From: Clostridiales bacterium 38_11
Lineage (GTDB): Bacteria > Bacillota > Clostridia > Tissierellales > Dethiosulfatibacteraceae
Direction: 5' to 3'
Length of the DNA stretch: 41,267 bases
Assembly (NCBI GenBank): GCA_001509345.1
Contig: LGGM01000012.1
Span: 1-41,267, forward strand
Shown: positions 7,414 to 15,493 of the stretch, piece after piece
Position numbering within the stretch: position 1 is the first letter of the stretch
Layout of the letters: every line of letters starts with the position of its first letter
Made by a program: the position numbers and the translations under genes
The notes under the pieces: model-generated
What the model was told of the DNA's origin: nothing
What the model saw: only the letters and a program-made list of their open reading frames with translations
Database searches by the model: none

Positions 7414-8529
7414 TTATTCAAACTGCGCAACCACACGTTTCAAGTCATTGATTATTGGAATATACTGAGGACACTGACTCTCACACGCACCACATTCTTG
7501 GCAGGCAATAGCCCTTTTGCTTTCCTCCAATCTGTGATACTTTCCTTTCGCACTTTCCGGGTCCTCATAGATCGATCCCTGGTTCCATATGCCGAAGTTT
7601 CCTGGAATGTTGACACCATAAGGACATGGCATGCAGTAATTACATCCTGTACAATCATTCATCTGTCGGTTCCTGTATATTTGTGTTACTTTTTCTACCG
7701 CTTCAATTTCTGAGTGGCTCAATGGTACAAAGTCATTGAAAGTCTTAACATTATCTTCCACCTGATCCATGTCTGACATACCTGATAATACAACCTTGAC
7801 ATTAGGCAGTGAAGCGATATATCGAAATGCCCATGACGCAACTGATCTTTCTTTGTCTAGTGCATGGAATATATTTTCCATCTGTTCAGGTAGCTTTGCC
7901 AAAGCGCCTCCCTTTACAGGCTCCATTATGACAATAGGTATGCCCAGTTTGTTGGCCAATTCATAGCCTTTCATCCCTTGTTGAATTTTTGTGTCTACGT
8001 AATTCAACTGAATCTGGCAAAAGTCCCACTTTCGAAAATTCAAGATTTCCTCGAAAACCGGATATTCATCGTGAAATGAAAACCCAATGAAACGTATTCT
8101 CCCCTCATCTCGAAGTTTTTCAACTTCTTCTATCATCTTGTGTTTTTTGACTGCGTTCCATCTTTCTTTGTTCAATGCATGCAAGAGATAAAAATCTATG
8201 TAATCAGTGTTAAGATTTTCGCATTGCTCCTCAAAGTATTTTCGGACATCAGAGGGTTCTTCGACCAACCAGACAGGCAGCTTGGTAGCTAGAAAATAAG
8301 TAGTACGATTGTACTTTGACAAGGCACTCCCCACAAATTTTTCACTGGTCTTTTCGTGATAAGGATATGCTGTATCGATATAAGTCACCCCACTATCGAT
8401 AGCCTTATCCAATAATGCCTGTGATTTTTCTTCATCTATGCTTTTATCTTCCCTAGTTGGAAATCGCATGCAACCAAATCCCAATAATGATGGCTTAATT
8501 CCCAGTTTTTCCATTTCCCTGTATTCCAT
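7414..8529 (-). CDS. Aldo/keto reductase with C-terminal 4Fe-4S ferredoxin domain
   Basis: An aldo/keto reductase TIM barrel (about residues 1-275) followed by a ferredoxin-like tail with two cysteine clusters: CTGCNYCMPCPYGVNIP and CQECGACESQCPQYIP. The barrel keeps the catalytic Asp/Tyr region (YIDTAYPYH), the Lys (ATKLP) and His (YLLHAL). This subgroup is common in clostridia; its physiological substrates are mostly unknown, and the tail would bind two 4Fe-4S centres. A GTG at 8535 is in frame, but GGAGG overlaps it and sits 5 nt before the ATG at 8529, so I chose the ATG (371 residues). It stands alone between gaps of about 200 and 480 nt. Confidence 0.93.
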   Translation of the reverse strand: MEYREMEKLGIKPSLLGFGCMRFPTREDKSIDEEKSQALLDKAIDSGVTYIDTAYPYHEKTSEKFVGSALSKYNRTTYFLATKLPVWLVEEPSDVRKYFEEQCENLNTDYIDFYLLHALNKERWNAVKKHKMIEEVEKLRDEGRIRFIGFSFHDEYPVFEEILNFRKWDFCQIQLNYVDTKIQQGMKGYELANKLGIPIVIMEPVKGGALAKLPEQMENIFHALDKERSVASWAFRYIASLPNVKVVLSGMSDMDQVEDNVKTFNDFVPLSHSEIEAVEKVTQIYRNRQMNDCTGCNYCMPCPYGVNIPGNFGIWNQGSIYEDPESAKGKYHRLEESKRAIACQECGACESQCPQYIPIINDLKRVVAQFE

Positions 8530-8699
8530 ATGCACCTCCGCATAAATTGATTATTATTGATCCTTTTAATCAAGGCTGTCAGTTTAACTCTAGTATATAT
8601 TATAATAGTACAAATAAACAATAGTCAAAGTCGATATTTGTTATTTCGGACAGTATCTTTTCGTGCTATAATAGATTTTGTTAACTTAATCAAAGCGAG

Positions 8700-8960
8700 G
8701 TCAATGGTTTTCAAGGATTCTTGGTTATCTTCACTATTCGAGGCCAGTGGCCTAAGTTTTCCCGGTCACTCAAGCGAAAAGACGCATTGGTGTCTTTGAC
8801 TGTCGGGTCGTTCTTTGGTTCGTTTCTAGGCATCTCATTATCACTTATAGCTGTTTAGAGCATCAATCCAGGTGTTGCCTCCACTATGACATCCATGGCC
8901 CCTGTCCTGTTAATTCCTTATACTTTTTTGTGAAAAAGGAGAAGGATGATTTATCTTATC
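8700..8960 (+). pseudogene. EamA/DMT-type transporter, C-terminal remnant
   Basis: One plus-strand frame through about 8740-8930 reads KRKDALVSLTVGSFFG, then SFLGISLSLIAV, a TAG stop at 8854-8856, SINPGVASTMTSMAPV, then LLIPYTFL and TGA. This is the penultimate-helix signature of EamA (DMT) transporters (FLG..LS..AV..I..GVAST...PV.IIP). After PYTF a frame shift would continue FFVKKEKDD, like the usual loop. No start, most of the protein missing, one in-frame stop and one frameshift: a decayed fragment. The rest of the 8536-9016 interval shows nothing I recognise. Confidence 0.6.
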
Positions 8961-9016
8961 TGTTGTATGTAGTTTTTTTGTGATATAATGGTTTCTCAAA
9001 GGAAGTGTTATAAGCA

Positions 9017-9343
9017 ATGGTCATAATTGACGATTCAAAAGATCTGGAACACTTAATTCATGTCAATGAAATAGTTGTTGTGCTCATGAGTGATATGGGT
9101 TGCAGTGTCTGTTTGGCTATCTATCCGGAATTCGAAACCATGAGCCAAAGGCTTTCTGATGTCAAATTTGCATTCGTTGATATGGGCATCACTAAGAAGT
9201 TGGTTGGTCGACATATGATTTTTGTATACCCAACTATCATTATATTCGTTCAAGGAAAAGAGACGGTGCGGTTTGAACGTGTATTCTCGATGATAGACGT
9301 TGAATCAGCGATCAATCGTTATAACGATCTTCTTCATTCATAA
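9017..9343 (+). CDS. Thioredoxin-like protein with CSVC active site
   Basis: A 108-residue single-domain thioredoxin-fold protein. The redox motif is G-CSVC at residues 28-32, and the cis-proline loop follows at VYPTIIIF. The active site differs from WCGPC, so this is a thioredoxin-like protein rather than housekeeping TrxA; reductant and target are unknown. There is no signal peptide, so it is cytoplasmic. The ATG at 9017 has a ribosome binding site (AAAGGAAG) about 10 nt upstream. The next gene, phzF-like, starts 68 nt downstream on the same strand. Confidence 0.83.
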   Translation: MVIIDDSKDLEHLIHVNEIVVVLMSDMGCSVCLAIYPEFETMSQRLSDVKFAFVDMGITKKLVGRHMIFVYPTIIIFVQGKETVRFERVFSMIDVESAINRYNDLLHS

Positions 9344-9411
9344 AAAAGCAAATATTGTTTTAATAACTTGAATTTTTAGAGTATAATATCATAGAAAGGC
9401 AGGTTAATATC

Positions 9412-10194
9412 ATGAATATATATATAGTTGATGCATTTACAGACAAGCCTTACAAGGGAAATCCCGCAGCGGTGTGCATTCTGGAATCAGCAAAATCTGA
9501 TGAATGGATGCAAAGTGTTGCGTCTGAAATGAATTTATCAGAGACAGCTTTTTTACTTGAAAACGATGGTGAATTCTCTCTGAGATGGTTCACTCCTGAA
9601 ACCGAAGTGGACTTATGCGGTCATGCTACATTGGCAAGTGCTCATATCTTGTTGAGCCAGTATCTTTTTGTGAATCACGAAATTAGATTTAATACTAAAA
9701 GTGGTCTAATGACTGCTGAAAAAATTGGCGATTGGATTCAGATGAATTTTCCATTGGAGATTGAACATCCTTGTGAGCCACCAGTAGAACTGATGAATAG
9801 TTTGAATGTCGAGTTCAAATATGTTGGTAGAAACAGGCTTGATTATATGATTGAAGTTGAAAATGAAGAACTGCTTAAAAGCTTAAATCCCGATTTCAAT
9901 TTGCTGAAATCTGTCCAATCAAGGGGAATCATTGTAACCTGTAAATCTAACCATTCAGATGTTGATTTTGTCTCCCGTTGTTTTTATCCTTCTGTTGGTG
10001 TAAATGAAGATCCTGTCACTGGATCAGCACACTGTTGCCTAGGCCCGTATTGGCAAAAAAAATTAGACAAAAGCGACCTAAACGCACATCAGTTGTCTAA
10101 AAGAGGCGGTTTCATTAGACTGTCAGTCCTTGATAACCGTATACTTATTTCGGGCCAAGCTGTAACGACATTGATTGGTAAATTGAATCCATAA
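9412..10194 (+). CDS. PhzF-family isomerase/epimerase-like protein
   Basis: A 260-residue PhzF-family protein. The N-terminal half has VDAFTDKPYKGNPAAVC and MNLSETAFL with the conserved catalytic Glu (about residue 44), then RWFTPETEVDLCGHATLAS. The C-terminal half has the mirrored element GVNEDPVTGSAHC. The family resembles diaminopimelate epimerase in fold; most members outside phenazine clusters have unknown substrates, and no phenazine genes are nearby. The ribosome binding site (AGAAAGGCAGG) lies before the ATG. A clear intrinsic terminator follows at 10209-10230. Confidence 0.9.
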   Translation: MNIYIVDAFTDKPYKGNPAAVCILESAKSDEWMQSVASEMNLSETAFLLENDGEFSLRWFTPETEVDLCGHATLASAHILLSQYLFVNHEIRFNTKSGLMTAEKIGDWIQMNFPLEIEHPCEPPVELMNSLNVEFKYVGRNRLDYMIEVENEELLKSLNPDFNLLKSVQSRGIIVTCKSNHSDVDFVSRCFYPSVGVNEDPVTGSAHCCLGPYWQKKLDKSDLNAHQLSKRGGFIRLSVLDNRILISGQAVTTLIGKLNP

Positions 10195-10208
10195 ACAAGA
10201 TCCATACC

Positions 10209-10230
10209 AGGAACGTTTAGTTCCTTTTTT
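10209..10230 (+). terminator. Intrinsic terminator after the phzF-like gene
   Basis: GGAAC (10210-10214), loop GTTTA and GTTCC (10220-10224) form a short stem, extended by one A-T pair, followed directly by six T residues (10225-10230). It ends the plus-strand thioredoxin-like/phzF unit before the omega-RNA-like relic. Confidence 0.75.
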
Positions 10231-10239
10231 ATCCGATGA

Positions 10240-10353
10240 CTAACAGTGCTAAGACTCCCACTTCTTTAAGTGGGAGATAAGCACTGTAGAGTCCCTGGAT
10301 AACGGTTTCTAAGGTTCAGATGGCGTTTGAAACGCCACCTGAACCCAAGAACC
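10240..10353 (+). mobile_element. IS200/IS605 right-end / TnpB omega-RNA-like relic without tnpB
   Basis: Two strong hairpins lie in tandem. The first is a two-part stem: CAGTGCT (10244-10250) with AGCACTG (10280-10286), enclosing CTCCCACTT (10255-10263) with AAGTGGGAG (10268-10276). The second pairs GGTTCAG (10313-10319) with CTGAACC (10339-10345) and TGGCGTT with AACGCCA, around one A/C mismatch. The joining segment (TGGATAACGGTTTCTAAGG) and the ending CCCAAGAACCC resemble the 3' ends of clostridial IS605/TnpB elements, where the omega-RNA scaffold is encoded. No tnpA or tnpB is present. The relic runs into the 3' end of tag. Identification is from pattern memory. Confidence 0.55.
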
Positions 10354-10840
10354 CTGTTGATTGCCTCTTCCTGCAAAAGCAAGTTGATATATGATCATTT
10401 ACCAGCCCAACCGCTTGCATATAAGCATAACAAATGGTTGATCCGACAAACTTGAATCCCCTTTTCTTTAGGTCTCTGCTTAGTGTATCACTCACTTCTG
10501 TGGTAACTGGCACTTCTCTTATTGTTTTCCATTGATTCATAATTGGTTTATGATCTACAAATGCCCACAGATAATTGTCAAAACTGCCAAGCTCATTAAC
10601 TATTTCATTGAAAATAATCGCATTGCTTCTGACTGAAAAAACCTTAAGCCTGTTTCTGATAATTCGTTCATCTTTCAATTTTTCAAGAAGCGCTTCATCT
10701 GTATAATTCATATTAATGGTCCAGTCAAAATAATCAAAGACTTCTCTGTAGCCTTCTCTTCTTTTCAATACAGTCAACCACGAAAGTCCAGCCTGAGCTC
10801 CTTCTAGTGTCAGCATTTCAAAAAGATGACAATCATCATC
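10316..10840 (-). pseudogene. tag: DNA-3-methyladenine glycosylase I, truncated at both ends
   Basis: The body is clearly Tag: FEMLTLEGAQAGLSWLTVLK, then NAIIFNEI, FVGSTICYAYMQAVGLVNDH. Tag excises 3-methyladenine from DNA. Normal proteins (about 185 residues) start some 30 residues earlier with the zinc-ligand Cys and His (CxW...YHDxEWG). Here the frame is closed by TAG TAA about 40 nt before the first Met (10816), leaving only DDDCHLFE of that part. The C-terminal tail, ending GSGGVSNAI, is encoded by the hairpin of the omega-RNA-like relic, which supplies the stop codon. A good AAAGGAG site upstream serves only a 9-codon out-of-frame ORF. It is probably inactive, though the truncated frame is open. 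Confidence 0.72.
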
Positions 10841-10868
10841 TCCTTTATGTTACTATCTCTTGAGATTG

Positions 10869-12203
10869 TTATTTGGTTTTGCCGGTGAAATGGAAATTAT
10901 TGATTTTCATACCCGGTACATAGCAACTACCAAAATAGAATCCTGTTGATTGTCTTTCTTTGGATACATCCACTACCTGGTTGAACGCGTTCAACATGCT
11001 TTCTGTAAAGCGCATATTATTGACTGCGGCAACGATTTTCCCATTCTCGATTTTGAACAGACCATCTCTTGTTAATGCAGTCAGTTGCGCCTGTCTGGGA
11101 TTAAGACCGTTCATATAATGGAATTTGGTAACCAGTAGTCCTGATTCAGTCTCGCTGATAATCTGATCAAGTGTCTTTTCGCCATTTCCCATTACCATAT
11201 TCATTGGCACGCCCCCATACTCAGGCATATTGACCGAATGTCCAGTCGTTTTGACGCCAGCTTCGGCAGCGCTGGTACCATCATAGACCAAGCCCTTGGC
11301 GACACCTTTTTCAATAATTGACACCACTTGTCTGGTTTCGCCCTCAAAATCGAAGGGTAACGGTATTGTATTTTTATTGGTGACATCATCGATAATCGTA
11401 ATTCTTTCATCAAATACCTTCTCTCCTAACTTACCGGTTAAAAAACTAGCCTGATTGAGCACACTCTTACCTGTGAATCCCATAAAAGCCATATCGGATA
11501 ATAGTGCGCCGACAGCCATAGGTTCCAAAATCACCGTATAGACTCCCGGTTTGATATCAATAGGGTTTTGATTCATCTCGGCCTTATCCTTCGCTTTCAT
11601 AAAAGCTGCGGGTACATCCATGTTTGCGGGAGTATTTGACAACATCTGAGCGTATCCAGTCCCACCACTGTTAGATGATACTAAGGCTGAAAAATCAACA
11701 CTATTGTATCTGGCAAATCGTCTTAATCCGGTTGAATTTCCTACTGCGATTTGTTCCTCTGAGTAGGTCAGAGCGCCATATGCCATATAATCATCAGATA
11801 ATGTGTCAATACAATCTTTGATTAGCTTACATCTGTTTTCAACAGTATATAACCTTTCAAGCTCATCAGAAAAACTATCAGCCGTAATTTCTACTTCCCC
11901 TGTTGCCAAAGGCGGTGGCTCATCTGCATTAGGTAAAAATATCAGATTCTCTTTCATTTCAGCTACCAACTGCTTCAATCCATCTTTGCTATAATCAGTT
12001 GTTGCTGATTCGATTGATTTATTTTTGTCCAGAATGTTGATGATAATCTCTGTCTTATTCTCAAATACATTCTGATGGATCTCAGAATTGGCAAATCTGC
12101 TCAATCCAACACCGTTTGAAAGAACTAATGCTTTTGCCTCATATGGTTGGCACTCTGATACCACACAATCTATTATTTCATATATTTGCTCTTTACTTAA
12201 CAT
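10869..12203 (-). CDS. pmbA: TldD/PmbA-family protease subunit, PmbA (TldE)-like
   Basis: A 444-residue protein of the TldD/PmbA family without the HExxxH zinc motif, matching the TldE/PmbA partner subunit. Family features include the internal GVYTVILEP strand, the TGKSVLNQASFL segment, and the ending VPGMKINNFHFTGKT. TldD and TldE form a heterodimeric metalloprotease that unwinds and cleaves small unstructured peptides. The start overlaps the end of the TldD gene by 11 nt, so the two are translationally coupled, as expected for obligate partners. The tag remnant follows 29 nt downstream. Confidence 0.9.
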   Translation of the reverse strand: MLSKEQIYEIIDCVVSECQPYEAKALVLSNGVGLSRFANSEIHQNVFENKTEIIINILDKNKSIESATTDYSKDGLKQLVAEMKENLIFLPNADEPPPLATGEVEITADSFSDELERLYTVENRCKLIKDCIDTLSDDYMAYGALTYSEEQIAVGNSTGLRRFARYNSVDFSALVSSNSGGTGYAQMLSNTPANMDVPAAFMKAKDKAEMNQNPIDIKPGVYTVILEPMAVGALLSDMAFMGFTGKSVLNQASFLTGKLGEKVFDERITIIDDVTNKNTIPLPFDFEGETRQVVSIIEKGVAKGLVYDGTSAAEAGVKTTGHSVNMPEYGGVPMNMVMGNGEKTLDQIISETESGLLVTKFHYMNGLNPRQAQLTALTRDGLFKIENGKIVAAVNNMRFTESMLNAFNQVVDVSKERQSTGFYFGSCYVPGMKINNFHFTGKTK

Positions 12204-13638
12204 CTGTCACACCCACCTTTATCTTTCTAAATCGCGAAGGCGACGAACCATGTCCAACATGAGCAGTCTGTCCCGGTTCTCCCTTGCCACAATTAGGTGT
12301 GCCAAACATTTTCCAGTACTTTTCGCTTGCTACACCGTCACAGGCATTCCAAAACTTTGGAGTAATACCACTGTAAATAGGATTCTTATATATTTTACCT
12401 GTTAATTTACCGTTTTTTATTTCATAGGCGATTTCACAACCAAACTGAAAATTCAATCGTTTGTCGTCGATGCTCCAACTTTTGTTGGCAGATAGATACA
12501 AGCCATCTTCCACGCCAGCTATCAACTCATCCAGCTCAAATGTTCCAGGCAACAAATTGATATTTGTCATTCTGACAATTGGTATTCTTCCCCAGCTATC
12601 TGCTCTTGATGTCCCGTTTGATGCTTGATCTAAAATCGATGCCGTATCTCTTGAGCTGATAAAGTTTTGGAAGATTCCTTTTGTTATGATAGGAACACGT
12701 TGTGCCTTGACACCCTCGTCGTCATACCCAAAAGTTCCCAGCCCTTTGGGTACTGTTGCATCAGCTACAATATTGATATGCTCTGAACCGTATTGAAAGC
12801 CTGTCATTTCGGGATTTAAAAAGCTAGTCCCAGCATATCCAGCTTCGTAACCGAGCACCCTGTCTAGCTCGATGGGATGTCCAATGCTTTCATGGATTTG
12901 AAGTGTCATCTGATCACCGTCAATCACCAAATCATAAAAACCAGAGGGACATTCATCCGCTGAAATCAATGCCGCAGCTTCTCTAGCTACTCTTGGCGCA
13001 TTCTCAACCAACCCCATATTTTTGACAAATTCATAACCCGCTGTAGCAAAATTACCCCTAAAAGAATTCGGAAATGTTCTCTGTTGTATATCTCCATTTC
13101 CAACAGCGATGGCCTCGATACCTGATCCGGATTCATACAAAACCTGCCGTATGTCAGAACCATCAGAATCCATAAACCATTTCTCTTCCTTTCTAAAATC
13201 CATATTGCCCACTGTTTTAAATAGTTCGGGTACAGCCTCTCTCATAGCCTTTTCAGCTGCAAACAAAAGGTCAAGCTTGTCTTTTTTTGAAACTGTGAAG
13301 GGATCAATCTCTACATGTGTAAGGTAATTATCAACCACTGTATCTTTTTTTGCCAGTTTAACTGGTGCTATTTGGGCTATTTTGCTGGCTTTTGCAATTC
13401 TCAGTGCTTCATTTGCTATAGCATCCATATCATCGAAGTCCTGGGACGCAGCAAAACCCATGCTGCCATCCAAAAATACCCGAATCCCATAACCTTTGGT
13501 TCGTCCTGTGTACATCATTTGTGTTTTCATATTCTCTGTAGATATGCTTTCGGTGACAATATCATTGATTCTCACATCAGCATATTCTACACCTTTCTCT
13601 TTTAGCATAGCCATTGTTTTTAACATTTTTCCCTTCAA
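12193..13638 (-). CDS. tldD: TldD metalloprotease catalytic subunit
   Basis: A 481-residue TldD-type protein with the zinc-binding HExxxH motif as HESIGH at about residues 249-254, followed by ELDRVLGYEAGYAGTSF. Other family marks are the N-terminal YADVRI strand and GYGIRVFLDGSMGFA. It is the catalytic half of the TldD/TldE peptidase. The longest frame starts with TTG at 13638, 7 nt after an AGGGGG site. An in-frame ATG at 13626 has GAAGGG close upstream, and either start is plausible. pmbA follows with an 11-nt overlap. Confidence 0.93.
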   Translation of the reverse strand: MKGKMLKTMAMLKEKGVEYADVRINDIVTESISTENMKTQMMYTGRTKGYGIRVFLDGSMGFAASQDFDDMDAIANEALRIAKASKIAQIAPVKLAKKDTVVDNYLTHVEIDPFTVSKKDKLDLLFAAEKAMREAVPELFKTVGNMDFRKEEKWFMDSDGSDIRQVLYESGSGIEAIAVGNGDIQQRTFPNSFRGNFATAGYEFVKNMGLVENAPRVAREAAALISADECPSGFYDLVIDGDQMTLQIHESIGHPIELDRVLGYEAGYAGTSFLNPEMTGFQYGSEHINIVADATVPKGLGTFGYDDEGVKAQRVPIITKGIFQNFISSRDTASILDQASNGTSRADSWGRIPIVRMTNINLLPGTFELDELIAGVEDGLYLSANKSWSIDDKRLNFQFGCEIAYEIKNGKLTGKIYKNPIYSGITPKFWNACDGVASEKYWKMFGTPNCGKGEPGQTAHVGHGSSPSRFRKIKVGVTDVK

Positions 13639-13728
13639 GTTGTATCCCCCTTATATATTCTAATCATATGAATAATTTCATCTCATTACCATTATATGTA
13701 TGTTGACTTATACTGTCAAAATGAATAT

Positions 13729-13914
13729 TTACTTGACTTCATCTTTATAGAGCTTGAGATACTTAAGCCTTGTAGATAACGAACGGAATAGTGTCTCCTG
13801 TATTTTGCAGTTGATGCTCTATCTGGTAACATTATCTCTTGTAGACGATTTGAATATATAATCCACAGAATCATCCGGAAATGCTTTGGGATTTAAATAC
13901 GCTTGCGTCCCACC
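13729..13914 (-). pseudogene. Unidentified coding remnant
   Basis: Between the anchored protein gene and tldD, one minus-strand frame reads GGTQAYLNPKAFPDDS, VDYIFKSSTRDNVTR, a TAG stop, then SINCKIQETLFRSLS and TRLKYLKLYKDEVK before TAA at 13729-13731. Composition looks coding (charged, amphipathic, few rare codons), but there is no start codon and an internal stop. I do not recognise the family. It could be chance in an AT-rich gap. The remaining 90 nt up to tldD show only AT-rich sequence. Confidence 0.25.
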
Positions 13915-13916
13915 TA

Positions 13917-14675
13917 TCAAGGAGAGCTCGGTTCAAACAGTAATTCTGTCAATTTAGTCTTGACTTCAGAGAATGAAAGGCCTTTTTCTGTGCAATAATC
14001 TCTAATTTTCATGTTTTTAGAAGTAGGCACTTCTCCCAATACTTCTGTCAGTTGAGACTCTGTAATACCATAACTAAATAAGTCATTAATTATTGTGTTT
14101 CCATTGATGATTTGTTCAGTCTCATGCTCAACTATTTCAACAGGCGTGTCTGTACTGGCGTCATTCTCAGTTCCAGGCAATGAATAGAGGCTCGTGTCAA
14201 TAGCAATCACCATCAGTTTATCCCTTTGTTCACTGTCAATTTTCCCTTCTTCAAACAATATCTCAAGTGCACGAAGGGGGATATTATCACTTTCATCTGT
14301 GTAAGGCAGACCGGTATACAAAGCTACAAAGTATCTGACCGATCCGGTTCCTATTTCCTGATCATCACCCAAATCCACGTATATTTCCTCCAGTGATTTG
14401 AGTTGAAAGCTATTGATGTCTGCCGTTGCTTTGTCTATTCCAAAGGCATCAGCCAAGGTTTCCACACTTACATCAAAATATTTTTCTATGTCAGCAAAGC
14501 TATATGATCCACGGATGTCATCGGGATTATATGTTCCCTCAAACTCACCTGAAGTGTATTTGGCCGGTATCTTTAAACTCTCTGTTATCCAAAATCCTAA
14601 TACATCAGCAGTGACAATACCACCAAAAATCAATATGACCAATGCTATAGCTATAATCTTGCTATCAATTTTCAT
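13917..14675 (-). CDS. Membrane-anchored protein of unknown function, partner of a 4Fe-4S membrane protein
   Basis: A 252-residue protein with one N-terminal transmembrane anchor (IIAIALVILIFGGIVTADV, about residues 7-25) and an extracytoplasmic remainder. A first module (YSFADIEKYFDVSVETLADAFGI, about residues 58-80) and a C-terminal one (INDLFSYGITESQLTEVLGE) look like related helical repeats: aromatic-F/L-x-D/E...L..AFG/VLG. There are no cysteines in metal-binding spacing except a single DYCTEKG. Its ATG overlaps the stop of the NapH/NosR-like gene by 4 nt (ATGA), so the two are a coupled pair. I recall similar proteins next to such ferredoxin genes but no known function; a role in assembling or docking an extracytoplasmic redox partner is speculation. 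Confidence 0.7.
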   Translation of the reverse strand: MKIDSKIIAIALVILIFGGIVTADVLGFWITESLKIPAKYTSGEFEGTYNPDDIRGSYSFADIEKYFDVSVETLADAFGIDKATADINSFQLKSLEEIYVDLGDDQEIGTGSVRYFVALYTGLPYTDESDNIPLRALEILFEEGKIDSEQRDKLMVIAIDTSLYSLPGTENDASTDTPVEIVEHETEQIINGNTIINDLFSYGITESQLTEVLGEVPTSKNMKIRDYCTEKGLSFSEVKTKLTELLFEPSSP

Positions 14676-15493
14676 TTGCCGATTCCTCCCAACCTCATTA
14701 TCATCGTATCATCCACTGGACAGGCATTATCTGATGTGCAGGCCATACAACTGATACAAGATGTGCTTGTTATGGTTTTCTTGTCTGAAAGAACTAGATT
14801 CATGGGGCATGCCTTGTCACATTTTTTACAGCTAATACATGTGTTAGTGTTCCTTGCAATCTTAAAAATCCTGATTTTATTGAACAATCCCATAATAATA
14901 CCAAATGGACACAGGTATTTGCACCAAGGTCTTTCAATTATAAGAGAACTGATCAGGACCACTGCCAACACCACTATAGCTGTAAAAGCAACTTCACCCG
15001 TATAAAAATTAAAAAGCGCGAAGTATGGATCATAATCGGCAAAGACCAATTTAAATGTCATACTGCTAAAATAAATGACTGCTGCAAGAACGATATATCT
15101 AAGATGTCTTAGTTTTTTATCCAATTTTTCCGGTACTATCTGATTGTAATGCTTGGGGAAAAGTCTTCTGCCAAGTTTACCGATCCACTCCTGAACTGTA
15201 CCCAATGGGCAAATAAATCCACAGAAAGCACTGCCAAATAGTACCCCACCAGCCAGAACTAAAACAAACATCACCATGGTTGAGTCATGGATTTTGCTGA
15301 TAAATCCCTGTCCTGTGATAAAGGTATAAAAAGTTTCAACACCTCCAAAAGGGCAGATAGCATGCAATGATGCACCGCCAATGAACGGTATTGGTATCAG
15401 TCCTAATTCTGTTGCGTTTTTTGAATAGGTAATCGCCAAAACAATTACAATAAATAATATTTGAGTTATATTTCTGATAGTCAATTTTTTCAT
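14672..15493 (-). CDS. NapH/NosR-type 4Fe-4S membrane electron-transfer protein
   Basis: A 273-residue polytopic membrane protein with four to five helices. It contains the two CX3CP motifs of the NapH/NosR/CcoG group, CGFICPLG and CKYLCPFG, an N-terminal CPFGGVE, and a C-terminal pair of 4Fe-4S sites (CISCKKCDKACPMN and CISCMACTSDNACPV). Such proteins pass electrons between the quinone pool or ferredoxin and an extracytoplasmic flavoprotein or reductase. The ribosome binding site is TTTGGAGGA. It overlaps the following gene by 4 nt. The electron acceptor is not encoded next door; the FMN/FAD lipoprotein at 34768-36708 is one candidate in the window, by inference only. Confidence 0.9.
   Translation of the reverse strand: MKKLTIRNITQILFIVIVLAITYSKNATELGLIPIPFIGGASLHAICPFGGVETFYTFITGQGFISKIHDSTMVMFVLVLAGGVLFGSAFCGFICPLGTVQEWIGKLGRRLFPKHYNQIVPEKLDKKLRHLRYIVLAAVIYFSSMTFKLVFADYDPYFALFNFYTGEVAFTAIVVLAVVLISSLIIERPWCKYLCPFGIIMGLFNKIRIFKIARNTNTCISCKKCDKACPMNLVLSDKKTITSTSCISCMACTSDNACPVDDTMIMRLGGIGK

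Noticed and set aside
8530-8535. GTG at 8535 as start of the aldo/keto reductase
   Set aside because: The Shine-Dalgarno GGAGG overlaps the GTG, while the ATG at 8529 has correct spacing.
10240-10353. CRISPR repeat or riboswitch reading of the double hairpin
   Set aside because: Only one copy, no spacer periodicity, and no downstream plus-strand gene to regulate; the sequence fits an IS605 right end better.
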